Source: Blattamonas nauphoetae (lineage: Eukaryota; Preaxostyla; Oxymonadida). From it: DNA of 64,000 bases. Under the pieces are notes generated by a model. It saw only the letters and a list, made by a program, of their open reading frames with translations, was not told where the DNA came from and searched no databases. The translations under genes were made by a program, and so were the position numbers. Below are positions 1 through 10,700 of this stretch, piece by piece. The stretch lies in NCBI GenBank assembly GCA_033064195.1, contig JARBJD010000208.1:62001-126000 (forward strand). Reading direction: 5' to 3'. Each line of letters begins with the position of its first letter. Position 1 is the first letter of the stretch.

Positions 1-453
1 CATATTCTCGTCATCGTCACTGATGGTCAAGTCACAAGCGAGGCAGAGACCATTGAGGCGATCAGGGAAGCGTCAAAATATCCAATCTCCATTGTGTGTA
101 TCGGCGTTGGTGATGGGCCTTGGGATGAGATGGTGAAACTCGATGACAGGTTGACACATTTGTTTCTTTTCTCAAACAATGATATTCCCCTCCATTTCCA
201 TTCTCTCTTCTCAGAATCAAAGGCCGTAAGTTTGATAACGTGTGCTCCTCCCTTAATTGTCATATTCTCTCCTTTTTTCGAGCAGTTTCAATTCGTCGAT
301 TTTATGGCTCTTCGGCGTCGTTTCTCTGAGAATTTCCCTCCTGCTTTCTCTTTACATTGTCTGATGGAAATTCCGCAACAGTTTGACTCCGTTATTATTG
401 ATGGGATCTCTTTTTGTAGGTATAAACTGATCCGAAAACTCGGACTGCTCTAA
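1..453 (+). CDS. C-terminal part of a copine/RGLG-type vWA-domain protein (5' end outside window)
   Basis: Spliced reading: exons 1-149, 215-239, 286-380 and 420-453, with GT-AG introns of 65, 46 and 39 bp. The joined frame is 303 nt and ends in TAA. It reads LVIVTDGQVT, then IGVGDGPWDEM, KFDNFQFVDFM, LMEIPQQYKLIRKLGLL. The GVGDGPWDxM...FDNFQFV...LMEIPQQY series is the conserved end of the copine-type vWA domain, closest in style to plant RGLG proteins. In that family the domain binds divalent metal and partner proteins at membranes; plant RGLGs add a RING E3 domain, which cannot be seen here because the 5' part is cut off. The match depends on splicing: the unspliced frame loses FDNFQFV and the clean terminus. 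Confident in family, not in the RING/copine subtype. Confidence 0.88.
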   Translation, partial: HILVIVTDGQVTSEAETIEAIREASKYPISIVCIGVGDGPWDEMVKLDDRLTHLFLFSNNDIPLHFHSLFSESKAVSLITCAPPLIVIFSPFFEQFQFVDFMALRRRFSENFPPAFSLHCLMEIPQQFDSVIIDGISFCRYKLIRKLGLL

Positions 454-602
454 ACTCACAAATTAGGGCCCTGAACATACTCACACTCTTGATTAATTAC
501 CTTCTCTCTTATACGTGTCTTATATTTAATATTTACCACGTCACATTGCTTATATGTTGATCAAATGCATCAGTAATCATTCACTGAAAAGACGGCCTTG
601 TG

Positions 603-2777
603 TCAAACTAAATCGTCTTTAGAGACGGGAGCATCTTCAGAATTGCTGGGAGGAATCTGGTCGCCGACACGAGGAGAAGTTGCTTCAATGAAGGATGAGA
701 TTTCCGCGAAATCGAAAGAAAAACTTCCTAAATAAGGTTGGACAGTTGAAGACGGGAGGATGTCATAAGAAAGGACCCGAACAGTCGCATTTGGAATCAG
801 AAAGACCTGAAACAAGAGATTATATTGAGTGAATCAAGGGCAGACGCAAAACGAAAAGTGTGATGGGATCGCATGAACCATGACAGGCTGCTGCCTATTA
901 TTAATATAAAAGGATAAGTGAGGAGGACTAGAAGTCATATTTGCTTCTAGGCTGACCATATCTTGCGAAATCCACGGAAAAAAGCAATCACGTTGGAATC
1001 GATGGGAAATGAGAGATCCTCTGAGAAAAATGTGTGATGGAGATGAAAGAAGAGATGCCGTTTCTGGGTGAAGAAGAGAGCATCGGGAATCGCCGACAAT
1101 AATTGTGTATTGAAAATTGCAGTTTTTGGGACGATGATTCCGACGGCTATTGATTGAGGACAAGAAACCAACATATAACAACGAAAAGTTTGAGATATAC
1201 CGTTGCGATTCTTGAGAGTTTGAATCGTGAGATTAATTCTGACGATTCCAGTTTTGACGTTCGGAGAGATTAACAACAGTTGATTCTCTTTCGAAGTATT
1301 CACAAAGGAATTGGAAGGGAGTTTCTCGTCTTCTGATAAGGATCTCGTCACAAGTGGAGAGATGACGTCGACATTCTTCTGTGATTCGTTTCCCGAATCT
1401 TGATTTGGTGATATGAGTGATGATATTGTGCTTGACGAACGACGCATGAGTTTGTGCTGATTCGAGGAAGAAGACTGAAGAGAAGTCGTCGATGACAGAT
1501 GAGGAGAAGCTTTGTACGGGGAGATACACGGTTGGGTCATTGAGACGGGTTCGGCTGTCAAAAAAATGTTGTCTGTGTGAACATTGGAGGAGTGACAAAC
1601 CTGGAAGTCTTACAGGAGGAGCAAGCTCCTTGAGTGGATGGAGCGTTGGCGTGTGTTTTCGTTTATGAGTTGCCAGAGGAGAAGGGGCGGTACGTGTCGG
1701 TTTAACAGGAGGGGGATATGTAAGGGCAGCGGTTGGGAGAGATAAGCTGCATGGAAGAGGGCCAGGTGATTCGTCGACAGGTGATTGGGTTGATTTGGAT
1801 TCTGGTTGTGATTCGACGAGATCCATCTCTTGTGAGAGATCAGACGATTGAGAAGGGGAATTCTGGATCGAGTAAAGAAGAGGATTGACTGGAATCTGAG
1901 GATAAGTCGTCGATAAGCGAGAAGGAACGACAGGAGTTCTGTGTTCAAGAAGGAGAGAGATATGATCAATAGAACAGAAAGAAAACAGACCCAGTCCAAA
2001 AGATACTTGCTGATGTCGTCCCTCGATGTTTAAGAGGAGCTCCATAGCAATCGAAGGACACGACTTCGAGTGAGGCACCTTTGTTCGCAAACATAAACTA
2101 AGAAGCCAAAAAAAGTGAGATAATGCAGAGAAAAATCCGAAAAAAAGAAGAAGGAGACTTAATTATTGAAGAAGGAGGAGCAAACAGCGATGGACACCGA
2201 TGATGGAAGGTTCCGGACGAAATTGGGTTGTTTCTCGCGGTTCACGTAGAACACACACGTTCGAGGGAAAGATGACATCGTGAGCTCCATGAGAATGTGA
2301 TCATTATTGTGTAGTGAGCAATTTCCTGGTAAAACACGTCCGTTCGATGTAAGAGACCCACTGCGCCAAAGAAAAGACAGATAAAGAAAAGGGAAAGATG
2401 CTATACAAGAGTGAATAATATGCAACAGAGTCTTTGAGGAATTATTGGCAAAATGTGACTGAATGAGGAAGATACTTTCGTCTTCACCAAGGTCGTATCC
2501 GTTGTCAATCTCCACACCACCTGGAACTAGCCCAATCCCTAATCATGAAGAGAGATGGAGAAAGGAGCAAGATCAGATGAATTAAAGAGAGGAAAACTGA
2601 ATGGATTCGAACAGTCTCGGAAGACAAGCTGGATACGCCAGATTCCGTCGGAAATGGCAGGATAAAGAGAACATGTTGTTCGCTCGGATCTGGTTTGTGT
2701 GAATTTGTTTTCGACCTGTCCAATCGCATCAGATGCACCAAAACCATGAGAGAGTGATGATTGAACTAAAACGGATT
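603..2777 (-). CDS. Multi-exon protein with two SPRY/B30.2-like modules
   Basis: Read on the minus strand. Module 1 begins around SDGIWRIQLVFRDCSNPF and continues RIGLVPGGVEIDNGYD across an intron at 2539-2597, then GSLTSNGRVLPGN after an intron at 2361-2459, then NREKQPNFVRNLPSSVSIA, and after an intron at 2098-2185 FMFANKGASLEVVSFDCYG. A Ser/Pro-rich linker follows (intron 1939-2006; its frame is not fully settled). Module 2 repeats the pattern: TGIVRINLTIQTLKNRN, an intron at 1147-1200, AVGIIVPKTAIF, then FYINNRQQPVMVHAIPSHF, an intron at 807-845, and FLIPNATVRVLSYDILP to the stop. The pattern of strand-forming blocks with xFxxNxxQQPxxxxxIP is typical of SPRY-like domains, which usually bind peptides. 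The 5' end is unresolved. One junction in module 2, near 1050, lacks a normal GT donor. No kinase domain is visible. Confidence 0.7.
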
Positions 2778-2981
2778 CTACGAAGAAAGTGATAAAGAAA
2801 TGATGAAGAACAAACGAATTGGCTGATTCTTAGATGAGTAACAACCCCCCATTCTCACATTGGGGGATCTCACCCAATGAAATCAGATTTCGTAACAATG
2901 ATCACCACCAAAACAAAACTCGAGATGAGAAATGTGGTATTAGCAACAAAATGAACAGTTGTTCCATCTCGACGAAAAAAG

Positions 2982-3052
2982 TGCTCCTACATGGAATCGA
3001 ACCATGTTCTGGAACTTTACGTGTTCCAATGCTGCCATTACACCACAGGAGC
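2982..3052 (-). tRNA. tRNA-like Pol III gene, apparent anticodon GUA (isotype uncertain)
   Basis: The 71-nt minus-strand sequence folds as a complete cloverleaf: acceptor GCTCCTG with TAGGAGC plus discriminator A, a D arm containing TGGTGTAATGGCAGC, anticodon stem GGAAC/GTTCC, a 4-nt variable region, and T arm CATGG-TTCGATT-CCATG. Six T residues follow one base downstream, a Pol III terminator. The 7-nt anticodon loop is ACGTAAA. Read normally this gives GUA (Tyr), but position 33 is C instead of the near-universal U, and the G1-C72 pair is not the C1-G72 expected of eukaryotic tRNA-Tyr. The body resembles tRNA-Gln-type D arms more than tRNA-Tyr. A related copy lies 1.4 kb downstream. Gene class is fairly sure; decoding identity is not. 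Confidence 0.72.
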
Positions 3053-3111
3053 GTGACCCAAACTGAAGCAAAGTCGACCCATCTTGGCAGATTCACTCAG
3101 CCTCCTCTTCA

Positions 3112-4104
3112 TCAGATTGTGAGGCACACCGTGAGACGCTGAACTGCAGCCGAATCGGAACTCCGGATCAGAAAGGGATGAAGGAAATCACAGAATCCTT
3201 CCTCAGAAAGTGTTCGCGTGACTTGTTTGGATCTTTCGATGGTCCTTCTGTCGTTCTGTCCGGCATTGTGGAAAGCGCTGAAGATTGTTGAGAGTGCTTC
3301 AGAGATGATGAACCGATCTTCTGCAAAATCGAAAAGGCTGATCAAAACATGCGAAATCGGCAATTTGGAAACTGTCAAATGGGTCTTGTCCTCAAACAAC
3401 GCAAGATCGATCAGTGTCACCAAGAACTCCATATAATCATCTGAATACTCTGAAAAGGCAAAAAGTGATCGATTTCGGCAAATAAAATCCAGATAGGCGA
3501 CTGATGGTGCGATACCTTCATCGTAGACAGTCTCGCGGCAGTCTTCCATTTCGTCATCTGTAACAGTCTCCCGTGAATAGAGTGAAGAATAACTGGCAAT
3601 TCGAAAGCACGCAGTCAGCAATTGGAGGACATTGCCATGAAGATCCTCCGAGGATGAGAAGGGTATGAGATGTGGTGTCACGACGTCCATGACTCGTGAG
3701 ATGACTCTGTAATGCGCCATCATCGCGTACCGAAGAGAACGAGAAGCCAGACATGCGAGATGTGTGAGGAGGGACAGTGTGGCTTGGACAATTCCTTCAT
3801 TTGGAGAGGAGAGAAGCACGAAACAATTGTCGATGGATGGTTCAGATGAATAATCCGCTGATGGGGTAAGTTGCTGCATGATGACGTACACCTCAGATCT
3901 CGTGGCACATGTAGGCGTCACAAAGTGGATGAATGACCTTGCCTTCTCTTCGAGCGATGAATCAAAATGAACACCCGCCTTGACCATGGTCACAAGAGAG
4001 AGAAAGAGCTCAGATGGATCATCCAGTTCTTCGGACGAATCACCATCCCATTCGAGAAAATGGTTTTCAGATTCGTTCAACATTCTTTTGATTGATTTGA
4101 TCAA
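3112..4104 (-). CDS. Helical-repeat (ARM/HEAT-like) family protein, 330 aa
   Basis: One open frame of 330 codons from ATG at 4104. It is rich in Leu/Ser amphipathic helices and has no signal peptide or membrane segment. An N-terminal block, SELFLSLVTMVKAGVHFD then EEKARSFI, and a C-terminal block, VTRTLSEEGFCDFLHPFL, recur in the genes at 14182-15254 and 27957-29934, so this is one of at least three paralogs here. The helix pattern suggests an armadillo/HEAT-type solenoid, used for protein binding in many pathways, but no specific function can be given. It lies between two tRNA-like genes on the same strand. No intron is needed to explain the frame, unlike its paralog at 14182. Confidence 0.72.
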   Translation of the reverse strand: MIKSIKRMLNESENHFLEWDGDSSEELDDPSELFLSLVTMVKAGVHFDSSLEEKARSFIHFVTPTCATRSEVYVIMQQLTPSADYSSEPSIDNCFVLLSSPNEGIVQATLSLLTHLACLASRSLRYAMMAHYRVISRVMDVVTPHLIPFSSSEDLHGNVLQLLTACFRIASYSSLYSRETVTDDEMEDCRETVYDEGIAPSVAYLDFICRNRSLFAFSEYSDDYMEFLVTLIDLALFEDKTHLTVSKLPISHVLISLFDFAEDRFIISEALSTIFSAFHNAGQNDRRTIERSKQVTRTLSEEGFCDFLHPFLIRSSDSAAVQRLTVCLTI

Positions 4105-4403
4105 CCCTTAAAGATCAGTGAGAAGAAACAAAAATGTGAACCCTCATTCAAATGAATCAGAAGAAGGAAATGTCAACATATATTTAAAAAAATCTTCTGG
4201 ATCACTACATCCCCCATTCACTCAAAATAGAAATCAGAGCCCTGTCTCCCTTGGTTTGTGAATGACAACCTGTCATCGTGATCGCTGACGATTGAGAGCC
4301 TTCGATCATGTCAATGTCAAATTCATCACCTTGAAAGCTTGAATAGCAATGAAGCAGCACTGAAGTTGGCAGGGAAGTCGTGTGAATCTCGACGAAAAAA
4401 AAA

Positions 4404-4476
4404 TGCTCCTGCACGGAATCGAACCATGTCCTAGAAATTCTACGGGTTTCTTATGCTGCCATTACACTACAGGAGC
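4404..4476 (-). tRNA. tRNA-like Pol III gene, second copy, divergent anticodon arm
   Basis: 73 nt on the minus strand: acceptor GCTCCTG/CAGGAGC with discriminator A, the same D-arm sequence TGTAATGGCAGCAT as the gene at 2982, and T arm CATGG-TTCGATT-CCGTG. The anticodon arm differs: AGAAA/TTTCT with a 9-nt loop CCCGTAGAA, or a 7-nt loop CCGTAGA if a C-A pair is allowed at the stem base. Either way CGTA is centred as in the first copy, again with C before GTA. Nine T residues follow, and the downstream flank CGTCGAGAT is shared with copy 1, so the two arose by duplication. Only the anticodon arm has diverged strongly. Confidence 0.68.
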
Positions 4477-4707
4477 TTGCCAAGACTGCCCCTTCTCCAC
4501 TGGTGATGGATGGATTTGGTGAGAATACCCCATTTTGGGGAGACGGTCGATCAGAACATCAGACGTGGAAAGCGGCATGAATCTGATAATATGTACCTCT
4601 CATGTCATTTTGTCCGGATCATTGCAGGTGTAAAGAGTAGATCAAACACAGTGAAATGATTGGAAACAATAAAAGTGAGAAACAGAAGGAAGATCGGCCC
4701 ACTTTTC

Positions 4708-7700
4708 TCACCAAAGTCCCTGAAACGCCTTCCCATCAGCCCGATGCAATCCCAGATCAAACAATTCAGGTGTTGCAAGATCTGCCGCTGGAGTTTGGCT
4801 ATCTCTGAAGAAATAATCGATTAAAAGAGAGTCAGAATGCATCCATTCTCGAACAATGTCCACCGCAAGCGAACTCAGCTCCCATCTGAGAATCTGAAGA
4901 GTCAGACTGACATCTGTCCACAGTGTCGATAGTTTCTCCTTTTGCTGATGTGTGAGAACACTGGTAGGTCCGAGTTCTTCATACATTTCCGTTGTGAGAA
5001 CAGCCCCATCCACGACACGTTCCCAGTTCGAATCCTGGCCAATCCAATCTCGATCCAAATCGACGATTCGTCCGACAGTTTTGAGGATGTAGGTGTGGAG
5101 GAGAGGAAGAACAGAGCGAATGGTGCTTCTGACAAGAACTCGTGTTTCCCTCATCACGAGGAAGGAGAACAAGCGATGAAAGAGAGGCTGTCGAAGCAGT
5201 GTCGCTCCAGTTGAACACGAGATTAGTTTGCTGTTTGCCACATTTCTTGCGATTCGGGGAACTTTCCCGAACGCATCGTCGACGTTGGAGGATCGCATGG
5301 GATGGACAGGAAGGATGGTGATATCAAAAGCCGGAGACTGTGTTTCTTGGTCTTGCCTCTTCTTCCATTCTGAGCGCTTGATGAACACAGGAAAGAGATG
5401 AGTGGGTGTGAATTTCCTGACCATCATGACTGATGAGAATAGGAACGGAGACAGACAATCCAAAAGCGTCTGTCGGAGTTCCTCAAACGACTTTGGAGCA
5501 TCAGATCGACTTGCGAGAGTCTCTCCGATCCTCCCGTGCAGTCCGTCCATCAACAACCCGCTTTTCGCTGTCTGCTCCACAAGAACCCGCATTTCTGTGT
5601 TTGTTGTTTTGAGGACAGTTGGAATGGCGAGGGGCTGCCGAATCACTCGTCCGTCAATCTCAACTCGCCTCAAACTGCGAAAGATCACTCTTCGGTTGTT
5701 TATCAGCACTGGCTCAATTCGTTGGTAAGAACTCATCCTGTCTCGAATCTGTCTGTCGAGTGGTCCAAAATTGGGGAGCTCGGGAGGGTTGGCAGACGTG
5801 CCAGCAGGAAGCGAAAGAAGTTCGACTGGCTGCAACGCATCAGACAGCTGTTTTACGTCTCTTTCCCCCGGTTTGCGACGATAACAGCGAATCACGAACT
5901 TTCGATGGTTCAGTCGCGTGCCGTCAAATGACTGTGGCCATCCCCAGAACGACAGGAGAGGGGGACCAGGGATAGTCGGACGATTGAGCTTCATTCGCGG
6001 TCGGTCAACAGAGCGCTTTCGCTTTCTGTCTCTTCGTCGTCGCTCTTCTTCCGAGGCGGATGTGGTGGAGTGTTCAGAATTTGTGGAGGAGTCGAGTGGT
6101 GCTTCCAACCAGACATAGTTGTTTGATCTCTGTTTCTCCTTCTTCTCTTTCGGTTTCGGTGCACTCATCAACTTCCCATTTGTTGTTGTTTTCATCTGCT
6201 TCGACAATTTGGAGTGGGGAACAGGAGTGTGAGTATCCTTTTTCCCTCCCCCAACACTCGCTGAGGGTTTGATGAGAACGTGAACGGTTGATTCGTCTTG
6301 TGACAGAGCATCCGATAATAGCTGGTCATTTGCTGTTCCTATCGAAAGCTTCTCGTAACTGGAAGTGTCTAAGTCAGAGACATGGTCGAGGTTGAGATCC
6401 AACTCCGAAGAAGAGGAGAGACGAGATGACGGACGCCCAGCGACAGCAGAAGGAGAGGGAGGATTGCTGTCTCGGAACGAGAAGTGTCTGCGAGTGTGTG
6501 ATTGCGGTGTGAATAAGGGTGTGTGGACAGATGAAGGGCTTCGTCCGAAAGGAGGTTGGAATGAGGCTTGGAAAGGCGATGCCTGTTGTGGGAATTGAGA
6601 AGGAGAGAACATCGACGGCGAGGACAGTTGAACTGATGGTCGTGATGGAGTCATTTCAACTGGATTCATTGCTGTGTCGATCCGACTCTTCTCAGTAAGA
6701 AGATTCGGCACCTTGTTCTCGTCTCCCATCCTTGTCTCAACATCGTTAACTGATGGAGGATGTGATTCATACAGCGGAGTGAGCTGTTCATCCAATTTCG
6801 GAGTGTCGCTTTTCGCGTCCACTTCCATCACTTCCGCTTCTTCCGTCGAAGTCGCAGGGACGATCATTGTTGCGCGATTGGACGACCCATTCCCTGAAGA
6901 GAGGAAGAGAGGGCCGGTTTGGAGTTGAGTGTTTCCGAATCCGAGCGATGTTCTGATTTTGAGTGGAGATGGACGTGTCGTTGGTGTTCCGAATGGAGAT
7001 GTTGGCTGGAATGATGTGAAGGTCTTGGTGAAGGGAGAAGAGTCAATGTCGAACGAGAATCGAGAATGTGGAGAGGTGAACAAGTCCGTTCTGTTCAGCG
7101 CGGGATTCTGAGTGAAGGAGGACGAAACAGAAGATGGTGAGTTGTGGCTCTGGAAGCTCGATGTGAAAACAGAAGAAGGTGATGACACAGAAGTAGCGTG
7201 TGTTGAACTTGTACTGTTTTGTTTGTCCTGCTGTTGTTGCGTGTTCTCAGCTGGTCCTCCGCGTCGATCAGCAGAAATGAAGAATAGTTCCGTATGAGAT
7301 GAGAGGACAGGCTGTGTGTTGGAGTCTGGTCTGAGAACAGCGAGTGGGTTGAGTCGGTTAGTTGGCAGACGAGGGAGAGATGAGGCTGAAGGCAAGTTCC
7401 GGTTGAAGAACGAGGCGGGTGGAGAAAAGGCGTGTGAGAGACTCTGATTCTGAATCATCGTCGGTTGGGCAGCTGGTAGGAGTGGTGTGTCTGCAACGCC
7501 AACACTTGATATGAAGTTCTGTCCTTCGTCATCGAAATCATCTCCAAAGTTGTCGATCGCGTTGACTCCGAATGGGATTAATTCTTCATCTCGCAGATCC
7601 CTCACTTCTCCCATCTCTCTTCTCTTGTTGGTCTCCTCCTCTTCCCTCCTGATTCTGTTCAGTTCCTCTTCCTTCTTTTTCCTTTCCTCGTCTTCCTTTC

Positions 7701-10700
7701 TTCTTTTCGCTTGTTCAATTTCGATGAGCCGTTCTTCGTCTCTTCGGATCTCGTGAGCGAGTGTGTCTTCATCTCCCATGTCGATTCTTTCATATTCTTC
7801 TCTCTGTTTCCTCTCCTCTTCCTCTCTCTGTCTTCTCTCTTCTTCCTCTCTCCGTCTTCTCTCCTCTTCCTCTCTCCGTCTCCTCTCTTCTTCCTCTCTT
7901 TGTTTTCGCTCCTCTTCCTTTCTCCGTCTTTTCTCTTCCGCTTTTCTCGCTTTCTCTTCTTCCTGTCTTCTCCTTTCTTCCTCCTCTCTTCTCACTCTTT
8001 CCTCCCCCTCAACCACCCTCACCTCGTCACTATCGTCATCCCTTTCAACCAACTTTGGTGTTCTGATCTGAATATCGTCAGTTTTCCAATCAACATCAAT
8101 CACTTGAATCTTCATTGTGTCCATGTCATTCTGAACCTTGATACCCGACGTGTCCTTCTTTCCCACAACTTCCTTCTCTCTCTTCTCCTTCTCCTTCGTC
8201 CGTCGATTCACTCCCCAAGGCTTCTCGTCCTCATGTTGTTTCTTTCTCGTCTTCTGCAAATTCGCCTTTCTTGCCTGTTTCCTCTCCAACTCTTTCTGAA
8301 ATCCAAGCATCTTATCCGTCACCACTCGCTGTCTCGGCCCGTCCACCACTTCCACAACTTCCACCGGTTCCTGTCGTTTCGGTCGTGGGCCTTTCTGTGG
8401 TGGGGGAGGCTTCCGTTTCGGTGGCTCTTTTTTGGGCTTGGGGGATTGTGCTTTTGCGAGTCGTTTCTCTTTCGCTTTCTGCGCTTTACGTTCCTTTTCT
8501 TCTTTCTCGCGTTTCTCTGCCATTTCTCGTTCCTCAATCGCTTTCAGATTGATTTCAACCAGTTTCGTCAAATCAATCGGCATGAATTTTGGTTTCGGAA
8601 CATCCACCATCGGCGGAAATGGAAGCGGCCGAATAGGCGCCACGAATCCTCCCACCCCCGGCCCTCCCCAAGACTCCATCACTGGCTGTTCCTGCGTCAG
8701 CTGAGGTGGTCGATAAGGCATAACGCCAAATTGAGACCCAGAATCCGGATATCCAAAGGACGGTCGATTGTTCGTGAGGAAAGGGTTGGCGAGGAAAGGC
8801 GGGCCAGAGATGAAAGGGTTGAGAGAGTGTTGGAGGGGAGCGGACTGGTGGTCAGCCCAACTCGGCCGGTCGAGTGCGAGATTGACCAAGTATTGGTCTT
8901 TCTTCGATGGTTTGCGTTTAAGCGACATAAGAATGGCATCTTGCTGGTCCACGTCATTCATCCGGTTGGGAGTTCGAGTACCGTCTGCCCTTTTCACATT
9001 TTCCAGCTGATCCCTCTCTGAACTGCTCTTTATCGGAGGATTTGATCGTGGCGTCTTCTTCGGCTTCAGAAACTCACTCAACAGTTCTTCTTGATCCGAT
9101 CCTCGAATAATGACCCTCTTCCCATCGAGCAGCAGAAGCGCCTTCTTCCGATCTTCAATCTGCATCTCGTGTTCCTTCTGCAGTCGCTTGTTTTCGGCGA
9201 TTCTGCCTTCTCTCATTCGAAGATTCTGGGTCTCGGTCAGCCAGGTTTGTTCCAACCCATTTCTGATCTCTTCCACCGTGTTCGACACTTGTTTCGACAA
9301 GAATCTCAGTGCAGCGAGGAACGGAGCAAAAAAGAGAGGGTCGGATCGAATTCGATTGAGAAGGTTGGTCGAGAGGGGGATTTGATTGAAATACGAGCCA
9401 GGAATGTCAATTCCTGGCTCAGCAGTCAAATCAACACACGAATGAATCAATGTCTCTTCCACAACTTCGTCCAGCGACAAGATAGTTCGGTGTTCGTTGC
9501 AGACAGTGAAGATTGGAGGGAAGAAGAACGACGCGTCCTCCTCGTTCATTTTGAGCATGCATGCACGAGCTGTCGATGCTGTTGTCTCAAAATCAACCAA
9601 AACATTCCGAATCTCGAATTTCTTGCGAAAGGGAGGAGTTGCGAGTGGAGGGAAGGCGAGAGGGCTCTCTGGCGACCCCACAACACCGCTCTCTGACTCC
9701 GCTGTTCTGTTCTGTGGGTGGATGTCATATCGAGGGAGTGTGCTTGGGTTGAGAAGGGGAGTTTGTGCGTTGAGGGAGACTGGGTCAGATGTGGAGTCAT
9801 GATTGAGTCCAGTGGTGAGATCTGCTTTCACTGGCTCTGGCTGGATGATGTGTTGGAGTGTGTCAGAAGGGATGGGGTGTGTGTGAGGCTCAGCAGGCGA
9901 TTCGGGTGTTGGGTTACGTTCGGCTTCTTCCTTGATCATGATTGGAGAATAGTTTTGGAAATCTTTGCCTTCCGTCGAATTTGGGTTGGAAATCGTCTCC
10001 TGCGGCGATTCTGATCCCTTTTCAGAGTCGTTCTTGATCCTTTCGGCTTCTGGACTTCGCTTAGAACGAAGTGTGACTTTGTTCTCTTGTTGCGACTCAA
10101 GAGGTGTTGGGGCGTCGTTCTTATCATCATCGAGAAGAGACCAAAGACGCTGTTCGTGTCGATTGACCAACGTCGACACTTTCTCCAAAGATTGTTTATC
10201 AAAAACCCGCTTCTGATCTCTCAGCTCCAACTCAGCCGCAATGCTTGCCTTTGCAATGGCGATCATGGTTGGTGAGAAATCGTGTTTTTTGGACGACACA
10301 CGAACTTTGCATGGGCCTTCTTGCGTTAATAGGAAAGGCCTGTGATGGTGCTCGGAACTGTGCATCCTGTTCAGAGGGAAATTGGATGTTCTGTCAAAAC
10401 CATGTTGTGTCTTGCCGTGAAGGGCGAGAGCTTCATCTTCGTCGATATTGAGTTTGTTGACGATGTCTGAGGCCATCAGAGACGACACAAAGCGAGCTGT
10501 GTTGGGAAGCACAATGGTCGTGGAGTTCCGAGAGATGAATTCAGCCATCTTGACTTCATCGTCCTTTTCGGATGTGTCGCGAGATGAGCTCGAAGCGACA
10601 TTCTGAATCCCTCCAAAAATAAAGAGGAAAGGAAGGGCGTTGACAGCGTGTGGGGCACAGGAGTGGGTGATGTCGGTTGAAGGGAGCAGGAGGGTCGATC

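Noticed and set aside
7711-9021. 436-codon plus-strand open frame rich in Leu/Ser/Phe
   Set aside because: Lies exactly opposite the Glu/Arg coiled-coil and Lys-rich part of the PHD giant; GAG/AGA codons read as CTC/TCT on the other strand and leave few stops.
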